Under the pieces are notes generated by a model. The model was not told where the DNA came from and ran no database searches. It saw only the letters and a list, made by a program, of their open reading frames with translations. The position numbers and the translations under genes were made by a program. 24,808 bases of DNA from a virus, in the IMG/VR virus record IMGVR_UViG_3300025070_000220, positions 1-24,808 of that record; one strand, 5' to 3'. This document shows positions 6,353 to 15,432 of this stretch, piece by piece (the first letter of the stretch is position 1; each line of letters opens with the position of its first letter).

Positions 6353-9300
6353 TGGTTTGGCAAGCTGTTGTTGATTTCTTTGTAAGGGTTGGAGCATGGA
6401 TTGCAGCCAACCCTGTAACTGCTGCTTTAACAGCTTATAGTACCTATAGTGGAGTCAAGGGTTATAGACAAGCTAAAGATATGCAGGCTAAAGCTGCTCA
6501 AATATTGGCTAATAAAACTTCTGCTGGTGGCAAGATTCCAGTTGTATATGGCACAAGAAGGGTAGGTGCTCAAGTTGTTTATATGGATGTCTCTAACAAT
6601 GATTCAAGACATTTATTTATGGTCTATGCATTATCTGTTGGAGAATGTGATGAAATTCTTTATAGAACAATTGAATTAGATGGTACTCCCCTAACAGACC
6701 CTAATAAATTTAGATATGGTAGTTATGTTGGTTCAGATAGAAACAATCAAACTGGTTACAATGGGCATCAGCCTTTAAATACAGTTTCTCAAGTAGGTTC
6801 TACTATAAGTGCTGGAGCAGGACAATTTGGCACTAATCAAAACGCAAGATATAGAATTACTTTAAATCTTCATCATGGTAATCCAAGTCAATCAGCAGAC
6901 CCTATGCTTGTTGCATCTATGCCTAATTGGACATCAACACATAGACTGGATGGGGTTTGTTACATAGCAGCCCATTTTAAGTTTGATGTTGATGGTATGT
7001 GGTCAGGTGTACCAAGATTAACAGTTCAAGTAAAAGGAAAAAGGGTTTATGATCCAAGAGATACAAATCAACAATTTGGTACTCCAACTACCTATAAACA
7101 TTCTGATAATCCAGCTTTAGTTTTTTTAGATTACATTACAAATAATGAATATGGCAAAGGTTTAACTGCATCTCAAATTAATATGTCTACATATAGCTCG
7201 GCTGCTAATGTTTGTGATACTCAGGTTGACCAGCCTTATTTTAATGGTTCAGCACAATCATTAACTTGGTCTGCTAATAGTGGAGATGATTTTTTTACGA
7301 TTACAGGTACAGGTGCAAATGCTGCTTGGTGGCAAAACAAAATAGGTGAGCTTTTAGATTTATATGATGCTAATGGTAATGGTGTATTAGATGAGGTAGA
7401 AATAAAAGAGATACAAAGAACCGAATATTTTGATACAACTCAAGAATTTATCGTTTTTATAAATGGATATTTTAGTAGTAATTATTCTTCGCAAAATGGT
7501 TCTTCATTATTAAAAGTTAAACGATTCACTACTAATGGCTGGGTAGATACTAATAATAATGTAATGGATAATGCCCAAGAGCTTCTCGCTAATATGAGGG
7601 GTATTTTTCTGTATATTGATGGCAAATATGAATTATCAATAGAAGATACAGGTACATCGTCATTTAGTATTAATGATAATCATATTATTGCTGATGCTGG
7701 TATATCAGTTGATTATGGCAATAAAGATAAAAAAGCAAATAAAGTAGTAGTTGAATTTTTTAATGCAAATAAAAAATACGAATTAGATACAGTTACAGTA
7801 TTGCACGATGCTAGTCCTGAATATTACTCAGATGATAATGATGAAGTATTAGAAATTAAAGTCGAATTTCCATATTGTAATGATCCTTATATTGCTTACA
7901 ACATGGGTAAAGCAATTCTAACTAGAAGCAGAAATCAAACAACTATGCAGTTCTTAGGAACTCCTGAAATGTATAAGTTAAATGTAGGAGATATAGTAGA
8001 TTTAACTTATGCACCTTTAGGATTTTCAGGAAAAATTTGTAGAGTAGAAGCATTAGAATTACAAGCAAGGGGTTTGGTTGCAGTCAGCTTAATAGAATAC
8101 TTTGATGTTTATACATGGGAAGTACCACCTCAAGAACCAGTAGAAGAATTAGCTAACCTACCTTCTGCTTATGCAGTTAAAGCACCAACAGGATTATCAT
8201 TTACTGATACTGATTCTAGTTCTACAGGTAGACCATTCTTATCTTGGAATGAGCCAACAGATTTTCCTGAGTATGAGTATAGGGTTAATGTTGTAGATAG
8301 TTCAGGCAATCAAGTTTTAAATAGAATAGTTGATGTAACAAATTGTGATCTTAACTTTGTACCTACTGCTTCTAATTATGTAGCTAGTGTAAGTTCATTA
8401 AATGTATTAGGTTCTGAATCTGATGCAGCTACTTTAACATTTACAATTGGTGATGCACCTACAGGAAGTGCTGATATTAAAGATGGAGCAGTGATAACAG
8501 ACAAACTTCCTGATTCAACAGGAACAACGGATGGTGTTACAGGGGTTAAGATAGCAGACTTAGCTATTACTAATGCAAAGATAAATGATTTAAATGCTGT
8601 AAAAATAACAGCAGGAACTATAGATACTGCTAGATTAAATGTTAATGACATCATATCTACAGGTAGCATTATAGTAAGTGGAGATAATGTTTCTGATTTA
8701 ACCAATGATGCAAGTTATGTTGATGCATCAGGAGCAGCTTCAGCAGCACCAGTACAATCAGTTGCAGGAGCTACAGGAGCAGTATCAGCTTCAACTATTA
8801 TTACTGCTGGTAATATTGTTGTTCAAGGTGACAATATATCTACTCTAACTAATAATGAAAACTTTATAGATGGTACTCAAGTTAATTCAAATGTTACATC
8901 TATATCAGGTGGTGCTATTACTACTGGAACTGTAGCAGCAGCAAGAATAGATGTATCAGGAATTATAACAGCAGGAAGCATTATTGTTAGTGGAGATAAT
9001 ATATCTTCTTTAACAAATGATGAATCTTTTATAGATGGTACTCAAGTTAATTCAAATGTTACATCTATATCAGGTGGTGCTATTACTACTGGAACTATCA
9101 ATGCTTCAGTTGTAAATGTTACTAATATAAATGCAGACAATGTTTCTACAGGAACTTTAAACGCTAATAGAATACAAATAGATAACGTCACTATTGATAC
9201 TGATGGAAGTGGTAATCTAATTATTAAATCAGGTGGTGTAGATACAACTCAAATAGCAGATAACGCTGTTAATAATGATAAGATTGATAGTATATCAGCA

Positions 9301-9795
9301 ACCAAGATTACTGCTGATCAATTAGATTCAGCAAGAATTAATGTTGATACTTTAAATGTTAAGAGCTTTGATAATGTAAGTTCAACTATTGTTAGTCATG
9401 TAACAGCAGGAACAAAGTTCCCATTAGCTAGAGAAAGTCAGGCTTATGTACAAAGAACATCACCATATACAGGTAGTAATGCTTCATTTGTACCAGTAAC
9501 TATAACTCAGGTTAGAGACAATGCAGGTTATGTTGCTATCTTCTCAGGAGTTTTAGGTGATGTAAGTGGTGGTAGAGTTCAATATTCTTTAGATAATTCT
9601 ACTTGGGTTAATGCAAGTGGTAATACTAATATCTCTTGGACTGCTGGAACTTATAGAGGATATACTTATGTTTATACAGGACAGATAACTACATTATCTG
9701 CATCACAATCAACTGTTTATTGGAGAGTATATTTTTCAGGAGCTTATAATCATACTCAGCTTTCACTTAATGTAATGATGGATAATACAAGATAA
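6352..9795 (+). CDS. Tail tip / host-specificity protein, lambda J-like, with EF-hand loop and C-terminal repeats
   Basis: A 1147-aa central tip protein, the likely receptor-contacting hub. A hydrophobic N-terminus (residues 1-35) precedes a J-like core: KIPVVYGTRRVGAQVVY, FMVYALSVGECDEI, then ADPMLVAS and GVPRLTVQVKGKRVYDPRD (about residues 59-242). Residues 339-350, DANGNGVLDEVE, match the EF-hand calcium-binding loop at every key place (D1, N3, N5, G6, L8, E12). A fibronectin-type-III-like domain lies around 611-705. Residues about 707-1010 are repetitive 'AGSIIVSGDNIS' units, probably a trimeric stalk, including an exact 69-bp DNA duplication. A beta-rich tip domain (about 1015-1147) ends the protein. 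J identity is sure; calcium binding is a hypothesis. Confidence 0.88.
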   Translation: MVWQAVVDFFVRVGAWIAANPVTAALTAYSTYSGVKGYRQAKDMQAKAAQILANKTSAGGKIPVVYGTRRVGAQVVYMDVSNNDSRHLFMVYALSVGECDEILYRTIELDGTPLTDPNKFRYGSYVGSDRNNQTGYNGHQPLNTVSQVGSTISAGAGQFGTNQNARYRITLNLHHGNPSQSADPMLVASMPNWTSTHRLDGVCYIAAHFKFDVDGMWSGVPRLTVQVKGKRVYDPRDTNQQFGTPTTYKHSDNPALVFLDYITNNEYGKGLTASQINMSTYSSAANVCDTQVDQPYFNGSAQSLTWSANSGDDFFTITGTGANAAWWQNKIGELLDLYDANGNGVLDEVEIKEIQRTEYFDTTQEFIVFINGYFSSNYSSQNGSSLLKVKRFTTNGWVDTNNNVMDNAQELLANMRGIFLYIDGKYELSIEDTGTSSFSINDNHIIADAGISVDYGNKDKKANKVVVEFFNANKKYELDTVTVLHDASPEYYSDDNDEVLEIKVEFPYCNDPYIAYNMGKAILTRSRNQTTMQFLGTPEMYKLNVGDIVDLTYAPLGFSGKICRVEALELQARGLVAVSLIEYFDVYTWEVPPQEPVEELANLPSAYAVKAPTGLSFTDTDSSSTGRPFLSWNEPTDFPEYEYRVNVVDSSGNQVLNRIVDVTNCDLNFVPTASNYVASVSSLNVLGSESDAATLTFTIGDAPTGSADIKDGAVITDKLPDSTGTTDGVTGVKIADLAITNAKINDLNAVKITAGTIDTARLNVNDIISTGSIIVSGDNVSDLTNDASYVDASGAASAAPVQSVAGATGAVSASTIITAGNIVVQGDNISTLTNNENFIDGTQVNSNVTSISGGAITTGTVAAARIDVSGIITAGSIIVSGDNISSLTNDESFIDGTQVNSNVTSISGGAITTGTINASVVNVTNINADNVSTGTLNANRIQIDNVTIDTDGSGNLIIKSGGVDTTQIADNAVNNDKIDSISATKITADQLDSARINVDTLNVKSFDNVSSTIVSHVTAGTKFPLARESQAYVQRTSPYTGSNASFVPVTITQVRDNAGYVAIFSGVLGDVSGGRVQYSLDNSTWVNASGNTNISWTAGTYRGYTYVYTGQITTLSASQSTVYWRVYFSGAYNHTQLSLNVMMDNTR
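8863..8931. repeat. Exact 69-bp direct repeat, copy 1 (inside tail tip gene)
   Basis: This segment, encoding the IDGTQVNSNVTSISGG and AITTGT region, is identical base for base to 9028-9096. The spacing is 165 bp, exactly 55 codons, so the duplication keeps frame. Flanking residues are also similar (IITAGNIVVQGDNIS versus IITAGSIIVSGDNIS), and a third, more diverged unit lies upstream around 8650-8720. Confidence 0.93.
9028..9096. repeat. Exact 69-bp direct repeat, copy 2 (inside tail tip gene)
   Basis: Second copy of 8863-8931. Complete identity, including at third codon positions, points to a recent duplication or ongoing gene conversion within the stalk region. Confidence 0.93.
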
Positions 9796-10163
9796 TGAAT
9801 ATATTTAGTATATATAATTTAGATACAGGAGAAATACAATATTCTACTTCTACTGTTGCAGAAATAAATGAAGTAGGTTTAACAGAAGGACAGGGTATTA
9901 TTGAGGGTAGTTATCAACCTAACGAATATAGAATAGTTGATGGTGAAGCTGTAGTTAGAACTGATAATGTATTAGAGATATTAAGAAACAAAAGAAACGA
10001 ACTATTAAAAGGATCAGATTGGACTCAAGTAAATGACTGTCCTTTATCTGATTCTAAAAAACAAGAATGGGCAACATATAGACAATCATTAAGGGATTTA
10101 CCATCTACACATCAGTCAGTCAATAATATTGCTGATGTTATATTTCCAACTATCCCTGAATGA
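9795..10163 (+). CDS. Tail fibre assembly chaperone-like protein
   Basis: A 122-aa protein between the tail tip and the long fibre. The C-terminal half carries the phage tail assembly chaperone signature: LRNKRNELLKGSDWTQVNDC, then PLSDSKKQEWATYRQSLRDLPS. In this family 'R-N-x-L-L-x-x-S-D-W-T-Q' and 'E-W-x-x-Y-R-Q-x-L-R-D-L' are hallmark blocks. The N-terminal half (MNIFSIYNLDTGEIQYSTST) has the short beta-domain often seen on these proteins. It probably helps fold or attach the fibre encoded next, though some homologues are virion parts. Its ATG overlaps the tail tip stop (TAATG). Confidence 0.75.
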   Translation: MNIFSIYNLDTGEIQYSTSTVAEINEVGLTEGQGIIEGSYQPNEYRIVDGEAVVRTDNVLEILRNKRNELLKGSDWTQVNDCPLSDSKKQEWATYRQSLRDLPSTHQSVNNIADVIFPTIPE

Positions 10164-10191
10164 TTTAAGATATATAAAATAGGATTTTATT

Positions 10192-13100
10192 ATGGCACAA
10201 CACGATTACAACATAGCAAACCAGTCAGGTGCAGATTTTAGAGCAGACTTAAACAATGCTCTTTTAGCTATTGCAACAGTCAATAGTGGAGCAACTGAAC
10301 CATCAACTACATTTGCTCATCAATTATGGGTAGATACATCTAGCAGTGTATTAAAGATCAGAAACGCTGCTGATAATGCTTGGATTACTACAGGTGTTAG
10401 TATTACTGCATCTAATACATTTACAGGCAATTTAACAGGAGATGTTACTGGTAATGTAACAGGTAATGTTACAGGTAATGTAACTGGTGATCTTACAGGT
10501 AATGCTGATTCTGCTGATACTTTAAGTACAGCAAGAACTATATCTTTATCAGGAGATGTTGTAGGTTCAGCTTCTTTTGATGGTAGTGCTAACATAGATA
10601 TAGATACACTAGTTCAAATTAATTCAATTACTTTAGGTACTGATACTACTGGTGATTATGTTGAATCTATGTCAGGTGGAACTGGTGTAACAGTAACAGG
10701 TGGAACTGGTGAAGGTTCTACTCCTAGTATTGCTATAGGACAAGCTGTAGCTACAACTGATGATGTTACTTTTAATATTATTACAGCTTCAGAAGAATTT
10801 ATAGGAGATTTAGAAGGTGGTATAAGATTTAATGCTAAAGCTGATGGTGCTTTATCAAAAGGTGATGTAGTTTATATATCAGGCGTATCAGGTGATGTGC
10901 CAACAGTTGGTCAAGCTAAAGCTGATGATGCTTCTAAAATGCCTGCATTTGGATTAGCTTTATCTGATGCTAATGATAATGCTGCATTACAAGTAGTTAC
11001 TTTTGGTACTATTGAAGAATTAGATACTTCAGGTGTATCAGAAGGACAAATACTTTATGTATCTACAACAGCAGGTGCTTATACAACTACAGCTCCAACA
11101 GGTGAATCCAGTCAAATACAAAACATAGGTAAGGTAATTAGAAGTCATGCAAGTGCTGGTTCTATTAAAGTAGGTGGTGCTGGAAGAAGCAACGCTACTC
11201 CTAACTTAGATAATGGAAAGATATTTATAGGTAATGGTTCTAATCAAGCAACTACATCAACACTTGATACTTCTATAGTTGTTGAGAATACTAATTTATA
11301 TTATACGCAAGCACGATTTGATACAGCATTTGGCAATAAAGATACTGATGATCTTAGTGAAGGATCAACAAATCTTTACTATACATCTACAAGAGCAAAT
11401 ACAGATTTTGATACAAGATTAGCTACTAAAGATACAGGTGATTTAAGTGAAGGTACTAATCTTTATTACACAACAGCTAGAGTTAATTCAGATTTTGATA
11501 CTAGACTTGCAACTAAGTCTACATCTGATTTAGCAGAAGGCACAAATTTATATTACACAACAGCAAGATTTGATTCTGCATTTAACAACAAAGATACCGA
11601 TGATTTAAGCGAAGGTTCTACTAATCTTTATTACACTGATGCAAGAGCTAACTCAGCTATAGATGCTAGAGTTACTAAAGCATTTGTTGATGCATTAAAT
11701 GTACAAGCTGCAAGCGTAGATGCTAATTCAGTAGCACTAGGAACTGATACTACAGGTAACTATGTGCAAACAATTACTGGAACTGCTAATAAGATTTCAG
11801 TGTCAGGAAGTGGTAGTGAGTCTGCTGATATAACACTATCGCTACCTGATGATGTTCAGATTGCATCTGATTTAACAGTAGCAGGTAATCTTACTGTTAA
11901 TGGAACTCTTACATCTCTTGATACTACTAACCTAGATATAGAAGATAACTTATTTCAGCTTAATGCAGGATTAACAGGTAGTCCTGTAAATGACTCAGGT
12001 ATGCTTATAAACAGAGGTACTGCTGATAATGGTATCTTTATGTGGGATGAATCTGTTGATAAATTCACACTAGGATTAACAACAGCAGATGGTAGTGCTA
12101 CAGGTAACATAACTCTTAATTCACTTGGTACTTTAGTTGCTAATATTGAAGGAGCAGTTACAGGTACAGTTTCTAGCTTATCTAATCACAATACTGGAGA
12201 TTTAGCAGAAGGGTCAAATTTGTATTATACAGATGCAAGGTCAAGAAGTGCTATATCTGCAACTGGTGATATTTCTTATAATAGTTCAACTGGTGTTATT
12301 AGCTTTACTCAAGCTACTGCTCCAGTAACAAGTGTTAATACACAAACTGGTGCTGTTGTATTAGATACTGATGATATAGGAGAAGGATCAACTAATATTT
12401 ATTTCACCAATGCAAGAGCAGATACTAGAATCAATTTACAAACAGGAGCTAATCTTGATTTAAGCTCTAAATCTACATCAGATTTATCTGAAGGGTCAAA
12501 CCTTTATTATACTGATGCTAGGGCAAGAGCTTCTATAAGCGAAGATTCAACACAATTATCCTATAACTCAACAACAGGTGTTTTATCTTATACTCAAGGC
12601 GATACTGATACAGTCAGCGAAGGAACAACTAACCTTTACTATACAGATACAAGATCAAATAGTGCTATTGATACAAGAGTCACAAAAACATTTGTTGATG
12701 CTTTAAATGTGGTTGCAGCTTCAGCTACAGGTAATGCAGGAACAGCAACAGCTTTAGCTACAGCAAGAGATTTTAGTATTTCAGGAGATATTACAGCTTC
12801 AGCAGTTTCTTTTGATGGAACTGGTAATGTTGCTTTATCAGCTTCTATTGATGCAAATACAGTTGGTATCTCAGAAATAAATGTAACTGATGGTACAAGT
12901 GGTCAAGTTCTAACAACTGATGGTGCTGGTAATTTATCTTTTTCATCAGTTTCAGGAACTACTATTAATAACAATGCTGATAATAGAGTTATTACAGGTA
13001 GTGGTACTGCAAATACATTAAATGGTGAAGCTAATTTTACTTTTGATGGTTCAACATTAACTGTAAATGGTAACCTCTCAGTAGACGGTGGAACAATTAA

Positions 13101-14856
13101 ACTTGATGGTAATTATCCAACTGGTACAAACAACGTAGCTTTAGGTGATACGGCTTTATCTAATGGTTCTCTTAGTGGTGGTAACAACACCGCAGTCGGT
13201 GCATCTGCTTTAAATGCAAACACTACAGGTACATCAAATGTAGCTATTGGTGCTTTAGCATCTGATGCATCAACAACTGCTAGTGAAAATACTGCTGTTG
13301 GCTATGCTTCATTAAGTACCTGTACTACTGGTGGTGCAAATACTGCTATTGGTTATGTAGCAATGCAAAATTTAACTACAGGAACTTTAAATACTGCTGT
13401 TGGTAATCAAGCTATGACTGCTATAACAACAGGAACAGGTAATGTTGCTATTGGTAGAGAGGCACTTGATGCCAATACCACAGCAAGTAACAACACAGCA
13501 GTCGGTTATCTATCACTATCAGCAAACACTACAGGTACAAGAAACGTAGCAGTAGGTACTCAATCATTAGATGCTAACACTACAGCAGATGATAACACAG
13601 CAGTTGGTTATCAAGCATTATCAGCAAACACGACTGGTGCAAGTAATACAGCTGTTGGAAGAGCATCATTAATAAATAATACAACAGGTACAGAACTTTC
13701 CGCAGTTGGTTTTTATTCACTTTTAGGCAATACAACTGGTAATAGTAATACAGCTTTAGGTTATAACTCTTTATTTGCAAACACAACTGCTTCTAACAAC
13801 ACAGCAGTAGGTACAAGTTCTTTGGCAGCAAACACTACAGGTTCTGAAAATACAGCAGTAGGTTCTTTAGCATTAGATGCGAATACAAGTGGCATTATGA
13901 ATAATGCTCTAGGATATAGTGCTTTATCAGCCAATTCAGGAGGTTCATACAATAATGCTTTTGGTAGAAGTGCATTAGCTTCTAATAGTTCTGCTAGTAA
14001 CAATTCAGCATTTGGTCATGGTGCTTTATCAGCAAACACTACAGGTCACGATAACAATGCTTTTGGCTCTGGTGCATTAGATGCTAATACAACAGGTTCA
14101 GACAATAATGCTTTTGGTAGAAATGCTTTAGGAGTTTTAACAACAGGTGTTGGTAATACAGCTATGGGACATGGTGCATTAGATGCTTGTACAACAGCAA
14201 ATAGTAATACAGCTTTTGGGCGTATAGCATTAACAGACCTTACAACAGGTGCAAGCAATGTTGCAGTAGGAGCAAGTGCTGGTGTAAATTTAACAACAGG
14301 TAATTATAATGTATTAGTTGGTGCTGAAACTGGTGAAGATTCTACAACACAAACAGAAAGCACATTTGTTGGTAGATTAGCAGGACAAAATGCAACTACT
14401 GGTAGTAATAATTTATGTTTAGGTAATAGAGCTGGTAGAATTGGCTCTTCTCCACTTAGTCTTACATCTCAAAGCAACAGAATTATTTTAGGAAACACTT
14501 CTATTACTAACGCTTATATTCAAGTAGCTTGGACAGTAACTTCTGACCAAAGAGATAAAACAGAAATACAAGACATACCAGTTGGATTAGATTTAGTTAA
14601 TAATTTAAGACCAGTATCTTATAAATTTAGAGAAAATAGGGATAGCGATACAGCAGTTGGCAGAACTAAATATGGCTTTTTAGCACAAGAAGTTATTACT
14701 GCTGAAGGTGATAATCCTGTAATAGCTGACAATGAAGAAACAGATAAATTAAAAATGACTACTGATAATTTAGTTGCAGTTTTAACCAAAGCTATACAAG
14801 AACAACAAACAATAATTGATGATTTAAAATCAAGAATAGAAACCCTAGAAGGATAA
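10192..14856 (+). CDS. Long tail fibre with NLYYT and NTAVG repeats and C-terminal S74 intramolecular chaperone
   Basis: A 1554-aa receptor-binding fibre. The N-terminus (YNIANQSGADFRADLNNALL, then LWVDTSSSVLKIRNAADNAW) is the attachment domain common in marine phage fibres. Residues about 80-105 are a VTGN run. About 205-350 is a beta domain with KGDVVYISGVSGDVPTVGQA and MPAFGLALSDANDNAA. Residues about 368-830 hold nine NLYYT/NIYFT-xxR units, and about 980-1415 hold some 26 repeats of 17 residues (NTAVGYQALSANTTGAS type), predicted as a trimeric beta-helix shaft. The end is a peptidase S74 chaperone: SDQRDK has the catalytic Ser1451 and Lys1456, followed by LDLVNNLRPVSYKFR, YGFLAQEV and a coiled coil. 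Self-cleavage before Ser1451 would free a 104-aa chaperone after trimer folding. Confidence 0.9.
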   Translation: MAQHDYNIANQSGADFRADLNNALLAIATVNSGATEPSTTFAHQLWVDTSSSVLKIRNAADNAWITTGVSITASNTFTGNLTGDVTGNVTGNVTGNVTGDLTGNADSADTLSTARTISLSGDVVGSASFDGSANIDIDTLVQINSITLGTDTTGDYVESMSGGTGVTVTGGTGEGSTPSIAIGQAVATTDDVTFNIITASEEFIGDLEGGIRFNAKADGALSKGDVVYISGVSGDVPTVGQAKADDASKMPAFGLALSDANDNAALQVVTFGTIEELDTSGVSEGQILYVSTTAGAYTTTAPTGESSQIQNIGKVIRSHASAGSIKVGGAGRSNATPNLDNGKIFIGNGSNQATTSTLDTSIVVENTNLYYTQARFDTAFGNKDTDDLSEGSTNLYYTSTRANTDFDTRLATKDTGDLSEGTNLYYTTARVNSDFDTRLATKSTSDLAEGTNLYYTTARFDSAFNNKDTDDLSEGSTNLYYTDARANSAIDARVTKAFVDALNVQAASVDANSVALGTDTTGNYVQTITGTANKISVSGSGSESADITLSLPDDVQIASDLTVAGNLTVNGTLTSLDTTNLDIEDNLFQLNAGLTGSPVNDSGMLINRGTADNGIFMWDESVDKFTLGLTTADGSATGNITLNSLGTLVANIEGAVTGTVSSLSNHNTGDLAEGSNLYYTDARSRSAISATGDISYNSSTGVISFTQATAPVTSVNTQTGAVVLDTDDIGEGSTNIYFTNARADTRINLQTGANLDLSSKSTSDLSEGSNLYYTDARARASISEDSTQLSYNSTTGVLSYTQGDTDTVSEGTTNLYYTDTRSNSAIDTRVTKTFVDALNVVAASATGNAGTATALATARDFSISGDITASAVSFDGTGNVALSASIDANTVGISEINVTDGTSGQVLTTDGAGNLSFSSVSGTTINNNADNRVITGSGTANTLNGEANFTFDGSTLTVNGNLSVDGGTIKLDGNYPTGTNNVALGDTALSNGSLSGGNNTAVGASALNANTTGTSNVAIGALASDASTTASENTAVGYASLSTCTTGGANTAIGYVAMQNLTTGTLNTAVGNQAMTAITTGTGNVAIGREALDANTTASNNTAVGYLSLSANTTGTRNVAVGTQSLDANTTADDNTAVGYQALSANTTGASNTAVGRASLINNTTGTELSAVGFYSLLGNTTGNSNTALGYNSLFANTTASNNTAVGTSSLAANTTGSENTAVGSLALDANTSGIMNNALGYSALSANSGGSYNNAFGRSALASNSSASNNSAFGHGALSANTTGHDNNAFGSGALDANTTGSDNNAFGRNALGVLTTGVGNTAMGHGALDACTTANSNTAFGRIALTDLTTGASNVAVGASAGVNLTTGNYNVLVGAETGEDSTTQTESTFVGRLAGQNATTGSNNLCLGNRAGRIGSSPLSLTSQSNRIILGNTSITNAYIQVAWTVTSDQRDKTEIQDIPVGLDLVNNLRPVSYKFRENRDSDTAVGRTKYGFLAQEVITAEGDNPVIADNEETDKLKMTTDNLVAVLTKAIQEQQTIIDDLKSRIETLEG
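11293..12669. repeat. NLYYT repeat region of the tail fibre (9 degenerate units)
   Basis: Nine units of the form (D-L-x-E-G-x)-N-L-Y-Y-T-x-x-R-x-x-x-x-(F/I) lie at irregular spacing between residues 368 and about 826; one is the variant NIYFT. The two ends are more closely clustered and the middle (about residues 495-660) carries other beta-rich sequence. These are protein-level repeats with only partial DNA identity. Confidence 0.8.
13129..14436. repeat. 51-bp / 17-residue tandem repeat array in the fibre shaft (about 26 units)
   Basis: Each unit follows N-(T/V/N)-A-(V/I/F/L)-G-x-x-(A/S)-L-x-A-N-T-T-G-x-x, encoded with a 51-bp period. I count about 26 units from residue 980; the last four are degenerate. 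The middle units switch from NTAVG to NNAFG (units 16-20), suggesting block-wise amplification. In-frame 51-bp steps would allow the fibre to lengthen or shorten by slippage without losing the S74 end. Confidence 0.88.
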
Positions 14857-14869
14857 CAAGGAGAATAAT

Positions 14870-15124
14870 ATGGCACAAACAGTAAGCGAAGTCTTAACAG
14901 CAGCAACAGATAGCGTAACACTTATTAACGAAGTAAACGCTGGAAGTTATGATGTTGAAGGCATGGAGCAATCAGAAATTAACGATATGGTACAAAGAAA
15001 CGTAGATCATTTGGAAATCGTTTTAGCGTATACAGATCCTGATGTAGCTGGTAGTGATGAGGATTTATCTTCATATAATGATGCAATTTCTACTGGCAAA
15101 ACTTACATAGAAAATAATTCTTAG
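14870..15124 (+). CDS. Small acidic protein after the fibre, unknown function
   Basis: An 84-aa protein with a good ribosome site (AAGGAGA before the ATG). Two predicted helices (SEVLTAATDSVTLINEVNAG and SEINDMVQRNVDHLEIVLAY) are followed by an acidic loop (DPDVAGSDEDLSS) and a final short helix. It is net acidic and has no signal peptide, membrane segment or metal motif. The place between fibre and lysis genes suggests a late virion or assembly accessory. I recall similar small proteins beside fibres in marine phages but cannot name a family. Confidence 0.65.
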   Translation: MAQTVSEVLTAATDSVTLINEVNAGSYDVEGMEQSEINDMVQRNVDHLEIVLAYTDPDVAGSDEDLSSYNDAISTGKTYIENNS

Positions 15125-15162
15125 TATATAATTTAATTTTAATAAACTTATAGGAGAGTTAA

Positions 15163-15432
15163 ATGAGTAAAGAAGAAAATAAGATGGAAAACCAAGAACC
15201 AGTAATAATCACATTTAATGGCACAGAATACAGAGCTGCTGATCTAAACGAGGATCAAATGGCACTAGCTGCTAAATTAAATATTGCTGGTAAAAAACTA
15301 GCTAGACTTCAAGAATACTATGATGATTATGTGATCACTGATGAATATAAGAATCTATGTATTCAATCATTTGATAGAGCTATCAATGCTACAAATGAAG
15401 AAGCTGAGGTAGAGGATCAAGAGGAAAAATAA
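15163..15432 (+). CDS. Small protein, possibly DUF6447-like, unknown function
   Basis: An 89-aa protein with a strong ribosome site (AGGAGAG six bases before the ATG); the next gene starts at the base after its stop. It opens with a short charged leader and then VIITFNGTEYRAADLNEDQM, a strand-turn-strand that recalls the 'I-x-x-(D/N)-G-x-E-Y-x-x-x-x-L' opening of DUF6447-type small phage proteins. A long helix follows (ALAAKLNIAGKKLARLQEYY), then a Glu-rich tail. The likeness is suggestive only. An internal ATG at 15184 is possible, but the ribosome site favours 15163. Confidence 0.6.
   Translation: MSKEENKMENQEPVIITFNGTEYRAADLNEDQMALAAKLNIAGKKLARLQEYYDDYVITDEYKNLCIQSFDRAINATNEEAEVEDQEEK

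Noticed and set aside
8376-8705. 109-aa open frame on the - strand inside the tail tip gene
   Set aside because: It lies wholly antisense to the repetitive stalk coding region and owes its openness to codon composition; no ribosome site or family likeness.
13580-14258. Several - strand frames opposite the fibre repeats
   Set aside because: They are the mirror of the 51-bp repeats and give low-complexity Leu/Ala/Pro-rich peptides.
13129-14436. Regular 51-bp periodicity that might suggest a CRISPR array
   Set aside because: The units are degenerate, contiguous and coding without identical repeats separated by unique spacers, inside a fibre gene.
14619-14921. 100-aa - strand frame over the S74 region
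   Set aside because: Leu/Ser-rich antisense shadow of a conserved domain, with no gene context on that strand.
15102-15132. Promoter before the lysis genes (TATAAT at 15127)
   Set aside because: The -10 hexamer is perfect, but the best -35 (CTTACA) is 19 bases away and such hexamers are frequent by chance here; not strong enough to list.
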